In this document: positions 1-8,455 of the stretch, piece by piece
How positions within the stretch are numbered: the first letter of the stretch is position 1
Layout: each line of letters opens with the position of its first letter
Source of the DNA: Clostridia bacterium
GTDB lineage: Bacteria > Bacillota > Clostridia > Oscillospirales > Acutalibacteraceae
Length of the DNA: 18,378 nt
Direction: 5' to 3'
Assembly: GCA_017501865.1 (NCBI GenBank)
Contig: JAFVWD010000221.1
Location: 1 to 18,378, forward strand
Program-made: the position numbers and the translations under genes
Notes under the pieces: model-generated
Databases searched by the model: none
Told to the model about the DNA's origin: nothing
The model's input: only the letters and a program-made list of their open reading frames with translations

Positions 1-677
1 ATGTCTCCGTAAACTGCACTTGATTCCTTTACTTCCGGAAGCATACTCATAGGAATACCAAGCTTATTGCAAAGAGTTTCATCCCACTGCAATTTTTCAA
101 TATCAAAAAGCATAGTTCTTGACGCATTACTATAGTCAGTAACATGAACCTGCTTGTTTGTAAGATTCCATATAAGCCACGTTTCAACAGTTCCGAAGCA
201 AAGCTTGTTTTCATTGGCAAGAGTTCTTGCTTCGGGAACATTGTCTAAAATCCACTTTATTTTTGTTGCTGAGAAATAAGCATCAATCAAGAGTCCTGTA
301 TGCTCTTTTATATATGGCTCCAGTCCCATTTCTTTAAGTTTTTCACAAATAGGTGCAGTTCTTCTGCACTGCCACACAATAGCATTATAAACAGGCTTAC
401 CTGTATCTCTTTCCCAGCAGATGGTTGTTTCACGTTGGTTTGTAATACCTACCGCGGCAATCTCTTCAGGATTTATATTGCCGTTTTGCAAAGCAACCTG
501 CAGGGAATGAAGCTGTGACTCCCATATTTCGTAAGGGTCGTGCTCAACCCAACCGCTTTTCGGATAAATCTGAGTAAATTCAAACTGTGCCTTTGAAACT
601 ATTGAACCTATTTTGTCAAAAACAATCGTTCTTGAGCTGGTAGTTCCCTGGTCAAGTGCCAAAACATATTTTTTCAT
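1..677 (-). CDS. glpK: Glycerol kinase, N-terminal part (gene runs off the window)
   Basis: Catalyses ATP-dependent phosphorylation of glycerol to glycerol 3-phosphate in the cytoplasm. The frame is open from an ATG at 677 to the left edge, giving about 225 residues, roughly the first 45% of a typical ~500-residue glycerol kinase; the stop lies outside the window. Visible FGGY-kinase hallmarks are the N-terminal phosphate-binding loop LALDQGTTSSR (residues 6-16), followed by GITNQRETT, the tract NAIVWQCRR, then GTVETWLIWNLT and HVTDYSNASRTMLFD. This run is characteristic of GlpK rather than xylulokinase or other FGGY sugar kinases. An AGGTGA ribosome site lies about 7 nt before the ATG. The start is 28 nt after the stop of the dockerin gene, so it is probably the fourth gene of the malQ unit. 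No dedicated promoter was recognised in the 28-nt gap. Confidence 0.95.
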   Translation of the reverse strand, partial: MKKYVLALDQGTTSSRTIVFDKIGSIVSKAQFEFTQIYPKSGWVEHDPYEIWESQLHSLQVALQNGNINPEEIAAVGITNQRETTICWERDTGKPVYNAIVWQCRRTAPICEKLKEMGLEPYIKEHTGLLIDAYFSATKIKWILDNVPEARTLANENKLCFGTVETWLIWNLTNKQVHVTDYSNASRTMLFDIEKLQWDETLCNKLGIPMSMLPEVKESSAVYGD

Positions 678-705
678 ATTTATCACCTATCCGGAAATTA
701 TTTTA

Positions 706-1704
706 TCAATCGTAGCTGAAGCTGCTGCAGATAACACCGTTTGTTGTTACATAGTGAACATCTTCGAGTGTAAAGAGACCGTTCTGTGCACTCGGAATAT
801 AAACATCTGTTTCGTAAGATGTTATGTAACGCTTAATGAGTCCTGTTTCAACCTCGAATTCTGCAACAAGGAGAGCATTTTTATAACAAATAACCTCTGT
901 TCCGTCTGCAATTCCTGTAAGAATTGAGTTCGCAGTAGTTTCTGTTCTTGCTACAAGCTCTGTCGGGCTGAATACCTTTGCGTAGCTTGAATCATAGACA
1001 TCAGCTTTTTCTACATCAGGAACAGCGATTGTAATAATAAGTGTTTTTCCGTCCTTACTGTATTCTGCACGAGAACCGAAAACATCGCGTGGTTCAAGCA
1101 TAGAAACATAATTCTGGCCTTCAACACTTAAAACATAATCTGAGTTTTTACCGCTTATAATATATTCCTCTGAATCGTTTTTACCAACTGTTTCGAAAAT
1201 CTTATTCATTAAGCTCTCAGTATTTGATGACTGTGTACCAAATATTTCAACTCTGCCAATAGTAAGATCCTTCATTTCAGTATCTCTGTTTATAACAAAG
1301 CCATATCTTTCTTCCTTGATTTCATTAAGACCTGTGTTGAAATATGCAATAAGCTCTTCTTCGGTTTCAAAAATATCGTTTCCGTCAAAGCCGTCAAAAT
1401 AACCCGACGGCTGTAAGCTTATTAAGCCTGCAACTGCTCTTAATATCTGGCGGGCATCAAAAACAGAAATGTAGCCATCACCGTTTATATCGCAGAGTAA
1501 AAAAACTTCCTCGGGAATCGAACTGCTTTCAATTCCTGCTGCAATTCTCAATGCTTTGATTGCATCATTTTCATTAACTGCGCCATCACCGTTTATATCG
1601 CCTCTGAGCCCCTGTACTGATAACGCACTTGAAGAAATGCCCATCATAAAGCAAGAACTTATAATTGATACAACTAACAAAATAGCCAATACTCTTTTTT
1701 TCAT
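706..1704 (-). CDS. Small exported protein with N-terminal type I dockerin
   Basis: A 332-residue exported protein. Residues 1-28 form a signal peptide (KKR, then a hydrophobic core); the tract ISSC at residues 15-18 also fits a lipobox, so it could be a lipoprotein, but the hydrophobic stretch continues past Cys18 and ordinary cleavage after the SSSA tract is equally possible. Residues 34-95 are a type I dockerin with two calcium loops: D36-N38-D40-A42-D47 and D72-N74-D76-Y78-D83, each followed by a helix (ALRIAAGI and ILRAVAGL). Dockerins bind cohesin modules and so attach proteins to scaffolds. Residues ~105-332 match no family I recognise; they are acidic and look mixed alpha/beta. The dockerin is N-terminal, whereas most enzymes carry it at the C-terminus. 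The AAGGG ribosome site overlaps the end of the upstream phosphatase gene (gap 15 nt). No cohesin protein is in the window, so the partner is unknown. Confidence 0.85.
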   Translation of the reverse strand: MKKRVLAILLVVSIISSCFMMGISSSALSVQGLRGDINGDGAVNENDAIKALRIAAGIESSSIPEEVFLLCDINGDGYISVFDARQILRAVAGLISLQPSGYFDGFDGNDIFETEEELIAYFNTGLNEIKEERYGFVINRDTEMKDLTIGRVEIFGTQSSNTESLMNKIFETVGKNDSEEYIISGKNSDYVLSVEGQNYVSMLEPRDVFGSRAEYSKDGKTLIITIAVPDVEKADVYDSSYAKVFSPTELVARTETTANSILTGIADGTEVICYKNALLVAEFEVETGLIKRYITSYETDVYIPSAQNGLFTLEDVHYVTTNGVICSSFSYD

Positions 1705-1719
1705 TTTCTTTTTCCCTTC

Positions 1720-2505
1720 TTATTTTATTTTTTCAAGTATATTTTTTACAGAATCAAATATATAAGTAGGCTCAACATCTGAATTTTTTAAAATTTCTTC
1801 ATCTGTTTCACCTGACATAACGAGAATTGAAGTAACACCTGCATTTACACCTGTTTTAACATCAGTATAAATTCTGTCGCCGACCATTGCAATATTTTCA
1901 TAAGGTACTGCAGTTTCCTTCTGCAAAATATCTATCATAGTTCTGTCCGGCTTACCTAAAAACTGCGGACGGCGTGAGGTTGCATTTTCAAACACATCTG
2001 CAAAGCTTCCGCAGTCAGGTAAATACCTTCCACCCTCAATAGGGCAAACCATATCAATATTTGTCGCAAAATACTCTGCTCCGGCATCCAAAAGGTCGCA
2101 GACCTTGCGTATTTTTTTATAATCAAGCTCGGTATCATAGCCTAAAAGAACTATATCAGCATCCTCTTCCGTAATATCAACAGAATAATTTTTAAGTTCA
2201 TTTTTCAGGGACTGTGTACCACACACATAAACCTTTTTACCCTTTTTATTATCCCTTAAAAACATTCCTGCCGCCATACCTGAGGTGAAAACATTTTCTT
2301 TTTCACAGGGGAAGCCAAGGTTTTTCATTTTTTCAACATAATCATTTGCATTTTTCGAAGAATTATTTGTCAAAAAAATATAATTTTTACCCTGAGCTTT
2401 TAAGGTTTCAAGAAATTCCTTTGCTCCGTCTATGGGGTCATAGCCTAAATTAACCGTGCCGTCCATATCGAGCAAAAAAAGCTTAATATCTTTCAAATCG
2501 TTCAT
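1720..2505 (-). CDS. HAD-IIA family sugar-phosphate/nitrophenyl-type phosphatase (NagD-like)
   Basis: A 261-residue cytoplasmic haloacid dehalogenase-superfamily hydrolase, the usual size for the NagD/AraL/PGP branch. Motif I is DMDGT with nucleophile D13 and general acid/base D15; motif II is TNN at 46-48; the motif III lysine is K185 in GKPDRTM; motif IV is GDRIYTD with D210 and D215 for magnesium binding. The stretch between motifs II and III (~70-180) is the large C2 cap of subclass IIA. Members dephosphorylate small phosphometabolites such as nucleotide, sugar or glycerol phosphates; the substrate cannot be read from sequence. It sits between malQ and a dockerin gene in a unit ending in glpK, which would suit a housekeeping role on a sugar- or glycerol-phosphate (inference). 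The ribosome site AAGGA overlaps the malQ stop (TAAGGA), and the 11-nt gap suggests cotranscription. Confidence 0.9.
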   Translation of the reverse strand: MNDLKDIKLFLLDMDGTVNLGYDPIDGAKEFLETLKAQGKNYIFLTNNSSKNANDYVEKMKNLGFPCEKENVFTSGMAAGMFLRDNKKGKKVYVCGTQSLKNELKNYSVDITEEDADIVLLGYDTELDYKKIRKVCDLLDAGAEYFATNIDMVCPIEGGRYLPDCGSFADVFENATSRRPQFLGKPDRTMIDILQKETAVPYENIAMVGDRIYTDVKTGVNAGVTSILVMSGETDEEILKNSDVEPTYIFDSVKNILEKIK

Positions 2506-2516
2506 TATTTCAATCC

Positions 2517-3956
2517 TTATCTTCCGAATAATTCATTCAGCTCTTTATATTCATATTTATTAATATTATCAATTTGTTCTTTTGTAACTCTGTAAAGCCA
2601 ATTTCCTTCAGCAACACCCGGTGTGTTAAGACGAGTGTCTGAACCGTATCCCAGCAAATCCTGTACGGGGAATATTGTAAGGCCTGCATTACTTGCCATA
2701 ATTGTTTTTATTATAGCTTTGCAGCCATCCTCATTCCAACGCTCATACGGACAAGAGCAATACTGCATAACCTTCTTTTTCATATCTTCAGGTGTTTCCC
2801 AAAGGTACCCGAGAAGGGTGTTATTGTCATGTGTTCCTGAATATGCAACGCAGTTATTTACATAGTTATACGGGCGATGCGGAGTATCCCACACAGAAAG
2901 AAATCCGAATTGGAAAACGCGCATTCCCGGGAAGCCACTTTCATTAACAAGCTTTACTACATCCTCGGTGATGTCGCCTAAATCTTCTGCAATAATAAGT
3001 TTATCACCCTTAATTTCATTTAAAGCATTTATTAATTTCATTCCCGGGCCCTTAACCCATTTACCGTTTTTCGCAGTTTTTTCTGTACCTTTAACCGCCC
3101 AGAAGCTTTCAAAGCCCCTGAAATGGTCTATTCTTATTCCATCAAAAAGCTCAAGAGCAAACATAACCCGCTCTTTCCACCACGAAAAGCCGTTCTTTTC
3201 CATTTCTGCCCAATCGTAAAGAGGATTTCCCCATAATTGACCATCTTGTGAAAAATAGTCAGGCGGTACACCTGCAACGTCTGTAAGATGATTTTCTTCA
3301 TCTATTAAAAACATCTTTCTGTTGTAGCATACATCGGCGCTGTCAAACGATACATAAATGGGAATATCGCCTATTATTTTAATGCCCTTTTCATTGGCAT
3401 ATTTTTTAACTTTTGCCCATTGAGTGAAAAACTCATACTGAATAAAGCACCAACCAAAATATGTTTCTTCAGAATATACTTCTGTTGTCCATTCATTCCA
3501 CGGTTTTTCGTCATTAACACTTTTAAGAGCCATAAAAACACAGAACTCTTTTAAATGGTTATGTTTTTCTATAAATTTATTTATTTCTGCCCGCAACTGA
3601 GAATCCGCTTTCTTTGAAGCTTTAACAAGAAGCTCAACACGGTCTTTTTTCAAACGGTCAAACTCGCAATAATACGGTGTTGTCTGTTTAGCAGAATTTA
3701 AATCATCCTTCGACAAAAGTCCTTCTTTATAAAGCTCATCAAGATTTATAAAATAAGGATTCCCACCGAATGTAGAATATGATTTGTATGGAGAATTACA
3801 TTCATCCGGAATAACAAAAGGCAAAACCTGCCAGTAAGAAAAACCGCTATCCTTCAGAAAATCTATAAACTCGAAGGCCTCTTTACCGAAGCTTCCGCTT
3901 GAGTACTCACCCCAAAGTGATGAGATATGCATAAGCACACCGCTTTTTCTTTCCAA
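2517..3956 (-). CDS. malQ: 4-alpha-glucanotransferase (GH77, amylomaltase)
   Basis: Disproportionating enzyme that transfers alpha-1,4-glucan chains between maltodextrins in the cytoplasm, part of glycogen/maltodextrin use. GH77 hallmarks are all present: the N-terminal SGVLMHISSL and SPYKSYSTFGGNPYFI tracts, nucleophile D277 in GIRIDHFRGF, acid/base E324 in IIAEDLGDIT, and transition-state stabiliser D377 in YSGTHDNNT (numbered from the chosen start). Length of 479 residues is typical for bacterial MalQ. The frame is also open from a GTG at 3965, but that codon lies inside the ribosome site (AAGGAGTG); AAGGAG at 3970-3965 is 8 nt from the TTG at 3956, so TTG is the better start. It heads a unit with the HAD phosphatase, the dockerin protein and glpK, and has a promoter about 40 nt upstream. 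No glycogen phosphorylase or maltodextrin transporter is adjacent. Confidence 0.94.
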   Translation of the reverse strand: MERKSGVLMHISSLWGEYSSGSFGKEAFEFIDFLKDSGFSYWQVLPFVIPDECNSPYKSYSTFGGNPYFINLDELYKEGLLSKDDLNSAKQTTPYYCEFDRLKKDRVELLVKASKKADSQLRAEINKFIEKHNHLKEFCVFMALKSVNDEKPWNEWTTEVYSEETYFGWCFIQYEFFTQWAKVKKYANEKGIKIIGDIPIYVSFDSADVCYNRKMFLIDEENHLTDVAGVPPDYFSQDGQLWGNPLYDWAEMEKNGFSWWKERVMFALELFDGIRIDHFRGFESFWAVKGTEKTAKNGKWVKGPGMKLINALNEIKGDKLIIAEDLGDITEDVVKLVNESGFPGMRVFQFGFLSVWDTPHRPYNYVNNCVAYSGTHDNNTLLGYLWETPEDMKKKVMQYCSCPYERWNEDGCKAIIKTIMASNAGLTIFPVQDLLGYGSDTRLNTPGVAEGNWLYRVTKEQIDNINKYEYKELNELFGR

Positions 3957-3992
3957 AAAAGTCACTCCTTATAATACACCGATACATCTTAC

Positions 3993-4022
3993 ATTATAAC
4001 ACATCGCATTATATTTTGTAAA
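3993..4022 (-). promoter_or_regulatory. Sigma-A promoter of the malQ unit
   Basis: On the minus strand, -35 TTTACA (4022-4017) and -10 TATAAT (3998-3993) are separated by 18 nt. Transcription would start near 3986, leaving a short leader of about 30 nt before the TTG start of malQ. No operator-like palindrome was seen around it. Confidence 0.75.
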
Positions 4023-4110
4023 GAAATATTGAAAACCTTACAAACTAAAATACAAATAAAAATTTATGCGAAATGAACAAAAGGAGCCGCAAATAAAATA
4101 CACAAAAATA

Positions 4111-4149
4111 AAACGGACCGAAAAACCAAAAAGCTTTCTCAGTCCGTTT
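4111..4149 (-). terminator. Rho-independent terminator after the FIVAR/dockerin gene
   Basis: AAACGGAC at 4111-4118 pairs perfectly with GTCCGTTT at 4142-4149, with partial A/T pairing extending inward. Read on the minus strand, the stem begins 6 nt after the stop of the large secreted-protein gene and is followed by a T-rich tract (TTTATTTTTG). It separates that gene from the malQ promoter. Confidence 0.8.
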
Positions 4150-4155
4150 TCTGTT

Positions 4156-7100
4156 TTAGAAATTGCCGAAACGCATATTACTTATATTAAATAAATCTAT
4201 AACATCAAGAACACCGTCATCGTCAGTGTCGTTTGCAGCAAAGTACGCTTCATCGCCCTGAAGATATTCAGTTTCCCCAAGACACATACCTCTTGATTTT
4301 TCGAAATCCTCGTCATTAACAAGTCCGTCACCGTTTATATCACCTTTAACCACAACAGTAACTTTTTCGTTAACCACCTGATTATCTGTCTCAGAAATAA
4401 GTTCAACCGTCATACCTGTCGCTATTATTGACTCGTTTGAAACCACTTCACCTTCTGAATCTCTGACAACAATATATGTCAAATTATTTTCAAGTGAATT
4501 TAAAAGCTGTTCTACTGTAGAGTTAATCTCCAATCCCTTTAATAAACCTTTGGTTTCATCAATTACAGCTCCGCTTTCACTTTTAGTAACGATTTTTATT
4601 TCTTCATCAGCAAGTGTAAGAACAACATCACCCGAAATAACGTCAGTTAAATTCATAAATGCGCCGTTATTATAGGTCCAACCGGTATATTTTCTGAATG
4701 CATCTGCCTCAGGTAATTCAGGAATACCTGAAACATCATTAAATGTCATACCTTCACTGTATTTTACTCTTATATTTATTATAAGACTGCTGTCACACGC
4801 AAGAAATTTAATGAAGATATGGCGATTACTGTCAAGCACGGTAACAGCATTTCTCAATGCACTTTCAGCATCATTAACTGCAGTTTGATTTGCATAAGGA
4901 ATATCATCCTTATCTGCGCCCAAGGAAGCATCTGTGTTTGCAACAAGGTTTACGAATTCTGTCCAATCCGCCTCATCATAGCGCATTTCTTCGTTTCCTG
5001 CATTTATAATTGCATCTGCCTGAAGCTTTGCTTCATTATATCCGCTTAAATCTGCTGCCGGTGTTATTCCATCAATTGCATCCTTTAACGCATCTGATAC
5101 AGAATCAATCTGTGCCTGATCTCCGACAAAAAGATTATTTTCTACATTCTCGGCAGCTTCAAGCGCCTCTTCAAGTGCTTTTCTACTGCTTGATGTATAT
5201 TTTTCATTACTGTTGAGTATTCCCTCTGCAGTGTTTTTGTTGTTTTCAAGCGCTGAGTAATCTGCAAACTCTTTACTGAGTATATCACCCTCAATAGCTT
5301 CAAGCTCATCAATTGCAACATCGATTACACTCTGGTCATCCTTACTCAAATCCTTGTCGAGCGAAGAATCAGCAGCTGCAACATCTGAAACAAATTTCTG
5401 CCATGCAGCTTCGTCATATTTACCGTTATTGCCTGCATTTATGATTGCATCAAGTTTTTCTTTAAGCTCATTATAGCTGCTGTAATCTGCTTTTTCTTCA
5501 ATTCCTGATTTTGCAGTCTCAAGATTGGTAAGAGCCTCATTGATAATATTCTGATTTTCTTCTGCTAAATCCTTGTCGAGTGCTTTTGCATTATCAATCG
5601 CTGTCTGTAAAGCAGTTCTTGAGCTGTCGGTATAAATTTTACCATCTGATAAAACAGCTTCCGCTTCTGCTATTTTCTCGTCTAAAGCAGTATAGTCCGC
5701 TTTGATTTTCATTTCACCTGTTGCAGTAACAAGTGATGCTTCCAAAGTGTCTATTGTATCCTGATCGCCTACAAGTAAATCTCTGCTTACTGCCTTTGCA
5801 TTATCAAGTGCTGTCTGTAAAGCAGTTCTTGTACCGTCTGTATATGTTTTACCATCTGCCAAAATTGCCTCTGCCTCAGAAATTGCTTCGTCTAACTTTG
5901 TATAGTCAGCTTTTTCGTTATTACTGAGTATTGTCTGAGCAATTGTTAATTCTGTTACTGCATTGTCAACCGCAGTCTGATTTTCCACAGATAAATCTTT
6001 ATTCAGGGCAGCATCTGCTGACTCAACACCGCTGACAAATTCCTGCCATGCTTCTTCAGAATAGCTTCCGTCATTGCCTGCTGCTATTATTGCATCCAAC
6101 TCAGCTTTAAGAGAATTATAAACACTATAGTCAGCCTTTTCTTCAAGTGACGAAATTGCCTGCTGAAGATTTGCTGCAGCCTCATTAACAACTGCCTGTG
6201 AAGATGCCGATAAATCGCGCTCAACAGCCTTTGCAGTATTTATCATATCCTTTAAAGCAGAGGTTGTAGCATCTGTATATGTTGTACCACTATTCAAAAG
6301 TGCTTCTGCTGCCGCAATAGTATTATCCAATTCAGTGTAATCCGCTTTTGCTACAGACTCAAGATTTTCTTGCGCCGACATTAAAACATCGTACTGTGCA
6401 TTAACCTCTTCCTGAGTATAGTACGCAGTACCGTAAATCATACTCTCAGGAATTGATGAAAGTGCGGTTCTTACTGCGGAAACACTGTCACTTGTGTAAA
6501 GCGCTCTTTCCTCAGAGGCTGAAGTAAAGTTTGCAAATTTGTTAAGCTCTTCATAAAGGTCTATAAGATGTCTTGCATCTGTAATAAGAATCTTAACCGG
6601 AATATGTGCGTGGTAATATGTTCCGTCATAGCTTGATGTAAGCTTCCAATAGAAGCTTGTGTCAATTTCGTTATCCTTTACAACACGGTTTCCGTTAACA
6701 TCTGTCTCTTTGCTGTTGCCCTTAAAGGAAATTGTAGCATCACCATAAAAATCGTGGTAGGTTGTACTACCCATAAATTGGGTGTCTGATGTTAACAAGG
6801 TTTGTTGCAAAATACCGTCTGTAATAGTAAATCCGTGAACTGTATCACCCAAACGGCTTTTATATTGCCAGCCTTTAAACGACGTCACGTCGTTTGTTGT
6901 TGATTTTGCAGAACTGTCAAGACGCGAAATAAAATCCGCTGTATTGTTGTTAACGGTTGAAGCTTCATCCAGAAGACAGTTTGTACCATCACAAGCTGCA
7001 TCAAATGTAAAGCTTTCAAAATTCGGTCTTACGGCACCCATAATATTGTACGAAACATTCTTTGCTCTGCCTGTTAATTCTTGCGCAAATGAGAATTTCT

Positions 7101-8400
7101 GATCATCTGTTACCTGAATGAATTTATAAGACGTGTTTGACAATTTGAAAACTGTGTGGTCGTTTGCTGTATCACCACTCGGGACATCTATTCCGTCTGT
7201 TGTTTCCCAGACTGTATCACTTGTTGTGCCGTTTGAAGATTGTGTTTCTGCATCAACACCTACAAGTTCAGAAAAAGTTCCTTTTACCGCAATAGTTGCT
7301 TCATCTACTTCACTCTGTCTTGATACGGGATACGGGAGTTGTTCACCAATATCAACCGCTTTAAAAGCAGCTTCAAATTCAGCCAATGATGCGGCTGTGT
7401 AAACATCTGAATGATTATAGTTACCGTTTGTATCTTTGCTGATTAACTCAAATGCTTTTTGACGGTAATACATATATTCTTCTGTATCTGCTAATTCTTC
7501 AGCAGCTGTTATATAATTGTAAACCGCATCAACCTGAGCTTGTGTGTAATAGGTTGTACCTTCTACCATTCCTTCAGGTATTGCTGCTATATATTTTTCA
7601 TATTGTTCAATCTGCTCTGCAGAATAACCTGCAGGATTATTTAAAATGCCTTTAATCTTCTCAACTTCTGCTACAAGAGTACGAATATCCGTAACATCTA
7701 ATGTAATTCCGTAAACAATATAGTTTGTAGGAACACCGCTGTTTTTTGCATCTTCATTCAAATACCATGAAAGAACATTATAAAATGTCTTTTGAAAACC
7801 AACACTTGTTTCAAATGAAGAAAGTCCGTCCCAATAATAGTTTTTATTACCACCGGAAACTGCGTTTGCATGAAGCTCATATTGACTTGGTATTGTTCCT
7901 TCTACGTAAGCTGATCCGGCAAGCTCAACTTTTTCCTGAGCATTGTCATTATCTGCAGTCCAGAAAGCTTCTTGCAAATTATAGTTTTCAATAAGCTCGT
8001 TAGTTGCTTCTTTCTGAGCTTCTGTAGGTTGAACATCAGGTGTACCGGTTAATGCTTGACCTGTGTACAAGCCTATTTTATCAAAATAAGTTGATTTTGA
8101 CTGAAATAATTCATATTGATGCTGCAATCTTAAATTCTGAACAAAATAGAACTTTTGCGTTTCCTCTTTAAGTATAAATCTGTAGTGATTATCTACCCAT
8201 ACATTCATAAACGCGTTATCAGAGCTACCGTATCTTCTGAATTGACTGCCATCTGAATAATATTGGTACGTTTTCGCATCATCACCCGTTACTGTATACT
8301 GAGCATATTCTACATATTCAGCCATAGCAACAGGCACACTTGCAACAGCCACAACAACCGCAAGTGCTACCGCCAAAACCTTTTTCAATCTTTTCGACAT
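4156..8400 (-). CDS. Large secreted FIVAR-repeat protein with C-terminal dockerin
   Basis: An exported protein of 1414 residues (1416 if the first ATG at 8406 is used). The ATG at 8400 is preferred because GGAGG (8414-8410) is 9 nt from it but only 3 nt from the first ATG. Numbering below is from 8406. A signal peptide ends near the VAMA tract (~residue 29). Residues ~30-685 hold two loosely similar halves, each a beta-rich part followed by a helical part (tracts NYIVYGITLDVTDIRTL and HIPVKILITDARHLIDL). Residues ~688-1190 are seven FIVAR-type helical repeats. Residues ~1199-1255 resemble an InlB B-repeat/Listeria-Bacteroides beta domain. Residues ~1290-1350 are the beta domain that often precedes clostridial dockerins (GTVEQLL-like start, TGMTVEL). 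Residues ~1353-1416 are a dockerin with calcium loops in GDINGDGLVNDED and NDTDDDGVLDVID. No catalytic domain was recognised; an adhesin, glycan-binding or structural role is the likeliest reading. It has its own promoter and terminator, so it is monocistronic. Confidence 0.85.
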   Translation of the reverse strand: MSKRLKKVLAVALAVVVAVASVPVAMAEYVEYAQYTVTGDDAKTYQYYSDGSQFRRYGSSDNAFMNVWVDNHYRFILKEETQKFYFVQNLRLQHQYELFQSKSTYFDKIGLYTGQALTGTPDVQPTEAQKEATNELIENYNLQEAFWTADNDNAQEKVELAGSAYVEGTIPSQYELHANAVSGGNKNYYWDGLSSFETSVGFQKTFYNVLSWYLNEDAKNSGVPTNYIVYGITLDVTDIRTLVAEVEKIKGILNNPAGYSAEQIEQYEKYIAAIPEGMVEGTTYYTQAQVDAVYNYITAAEELADTEEYMYYRQKAFELISKDTNGNYNHSDVYTAASLAEFEAAFKAVDIGEQLPYPVSRQSEVDEATIAVKGTFSELVGVDAETQSSNGTTSDTVWETTDGIDVPSGDTANDHTVFKLSNTSYKFIQVTDDQKFSFAQELTGRAKNVSYNIMGAVRPNFESFTFDAACDGTNCLLDEASTVNNNTADFISRLDSSAKSTTNDVTSFKGWQYKSRLGDTVHGFTITDGILQQTLLTSDTQFMGSTTYHDFYGDATISFKGNSKETDVNGNRVVKDNEIDTSFYWKLTSSYDGTYYHAHIPVKILITDARHLIDLYEELNKFANFTSASEERALYTSDSVSAVRTALSSIPESMIYGTAYYTQEEVNAQYDVLMSAQENLESVAKADYTELDNTIAAAEALLNSGTTYTDATTSALKDMINTAKAVERDLSASSQAVVNEAAANLQQAISSLEEKADYSVYNSLKAELDAIIAAGNDGSYSEEAWQEFVSGVESADAALNKDLSVENQTAVDNAVTELTIAQTILSNNEKADYTKLDEAISEAEAILADGKTYTDGTRTALQTALDNAKAVSRDLLVGDQDTIDTLEASLVTATGEMKIKADYTALDEKIAEAEAVLSDGKIYTDSSRTALQTAIDNAKALDKDLAEENQNIINEALTNLETAKSGIEEKADYSSYNELKEKLDAIINAGNNGKYDEAAWQKFVSDVAAADSSLDKDLSKDDQSVIDVAIDELEAIEGDILSKEFADYSALENNKNTAEGILNSNEKYTSSSRKALEEALEAAENVENNLFVGDQAQIDSVSDALKDAIDGITPAADLSGYNEAKLQADAIINAGNEEMRYDEADWTEFVNLVANTDASLGADKDDIPYANQTAVNDAESALRNAVTVLDSNRHIFIKFLACDSSLIINIRVKYSEGMTFNDVSGIPELPEADAFRKYTGWTYNNGAFMNLTDVISGDVVLTLADEEIKIVTKSESGAVIDETKGLLKGLEINSTVEQLLNSLENNLTYIVVRDSEGEVVSNESIIATGMTVELISETDNQVVNEKVTVVVKGDINGDGLVNDEDFEKSRGMCLGETEYLQGDEAYFAANDTDDDGVLDVIDLFNISNMRFGNF
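4840..6345 (-). repeat. Seven FIVAR-type coding repeats in two alternating subtypes
   Basis: Inside the large secreted protein, units of ~70-77 residues each begin with ADY or ADL. Subtype A has the core ADYTxLDxxIxEAE followed by YTDxxRTAL; subtype B has ADYSxYNxLK followed by AIIxAGNxG and an AWQxFV tract. The order is A-B-A-A-B-A-B. Conservation reaches DNA level: the 21 bp at 5600-5620 recur identically at 5810-5830, a period of 210 bp (70 codons), which points to recent duplication of the two adjacent A units. Boundaries are approximate. Confidence 0.8.
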
Positions 8401-8425
8401 AAACATTTTCCTCCTTCAATCTGCG

Positions 8426-8439
8426 TGAGTGAACACTCA
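8426..8439. promoter_or_regulatory. TGAGTG-AA-CACTCA palindrome in the FIVAR-protein leader (possible operator)
   Basis: A perfect 6-bp inverted repeat with a 2-bp centre, lying about 10 bp upstream of the ribosome site and some 90 bp downstream of the predicted transcription start. On the minus strand the flank extends it to an imperfect TGAATGA/TCACTCA pair. Half-sites of this sort are typical of TetR-family operators, so a repressor roadblock is possible. No TetR gene is in the window, and a small RNA hairpin at the ribosome site is an alternative. Confidence 0.4.
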
Positions 8440-8455
8440 TTCAACTGTCATAAAA

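Noticed and set aside
613..927. 104-codon frame on the plus strand
   Set aside because: It lies antisense over the glpK start and the dockerin gene, both of which have clear protein signatures.
4840..6345. Regular repeats considered as a possible CRISPR array or minisatellite
   Set aside because: The repeats are in-frame protein repeats of 70-77 codons with divergent DNA, not short identical repeats with unique spacers.
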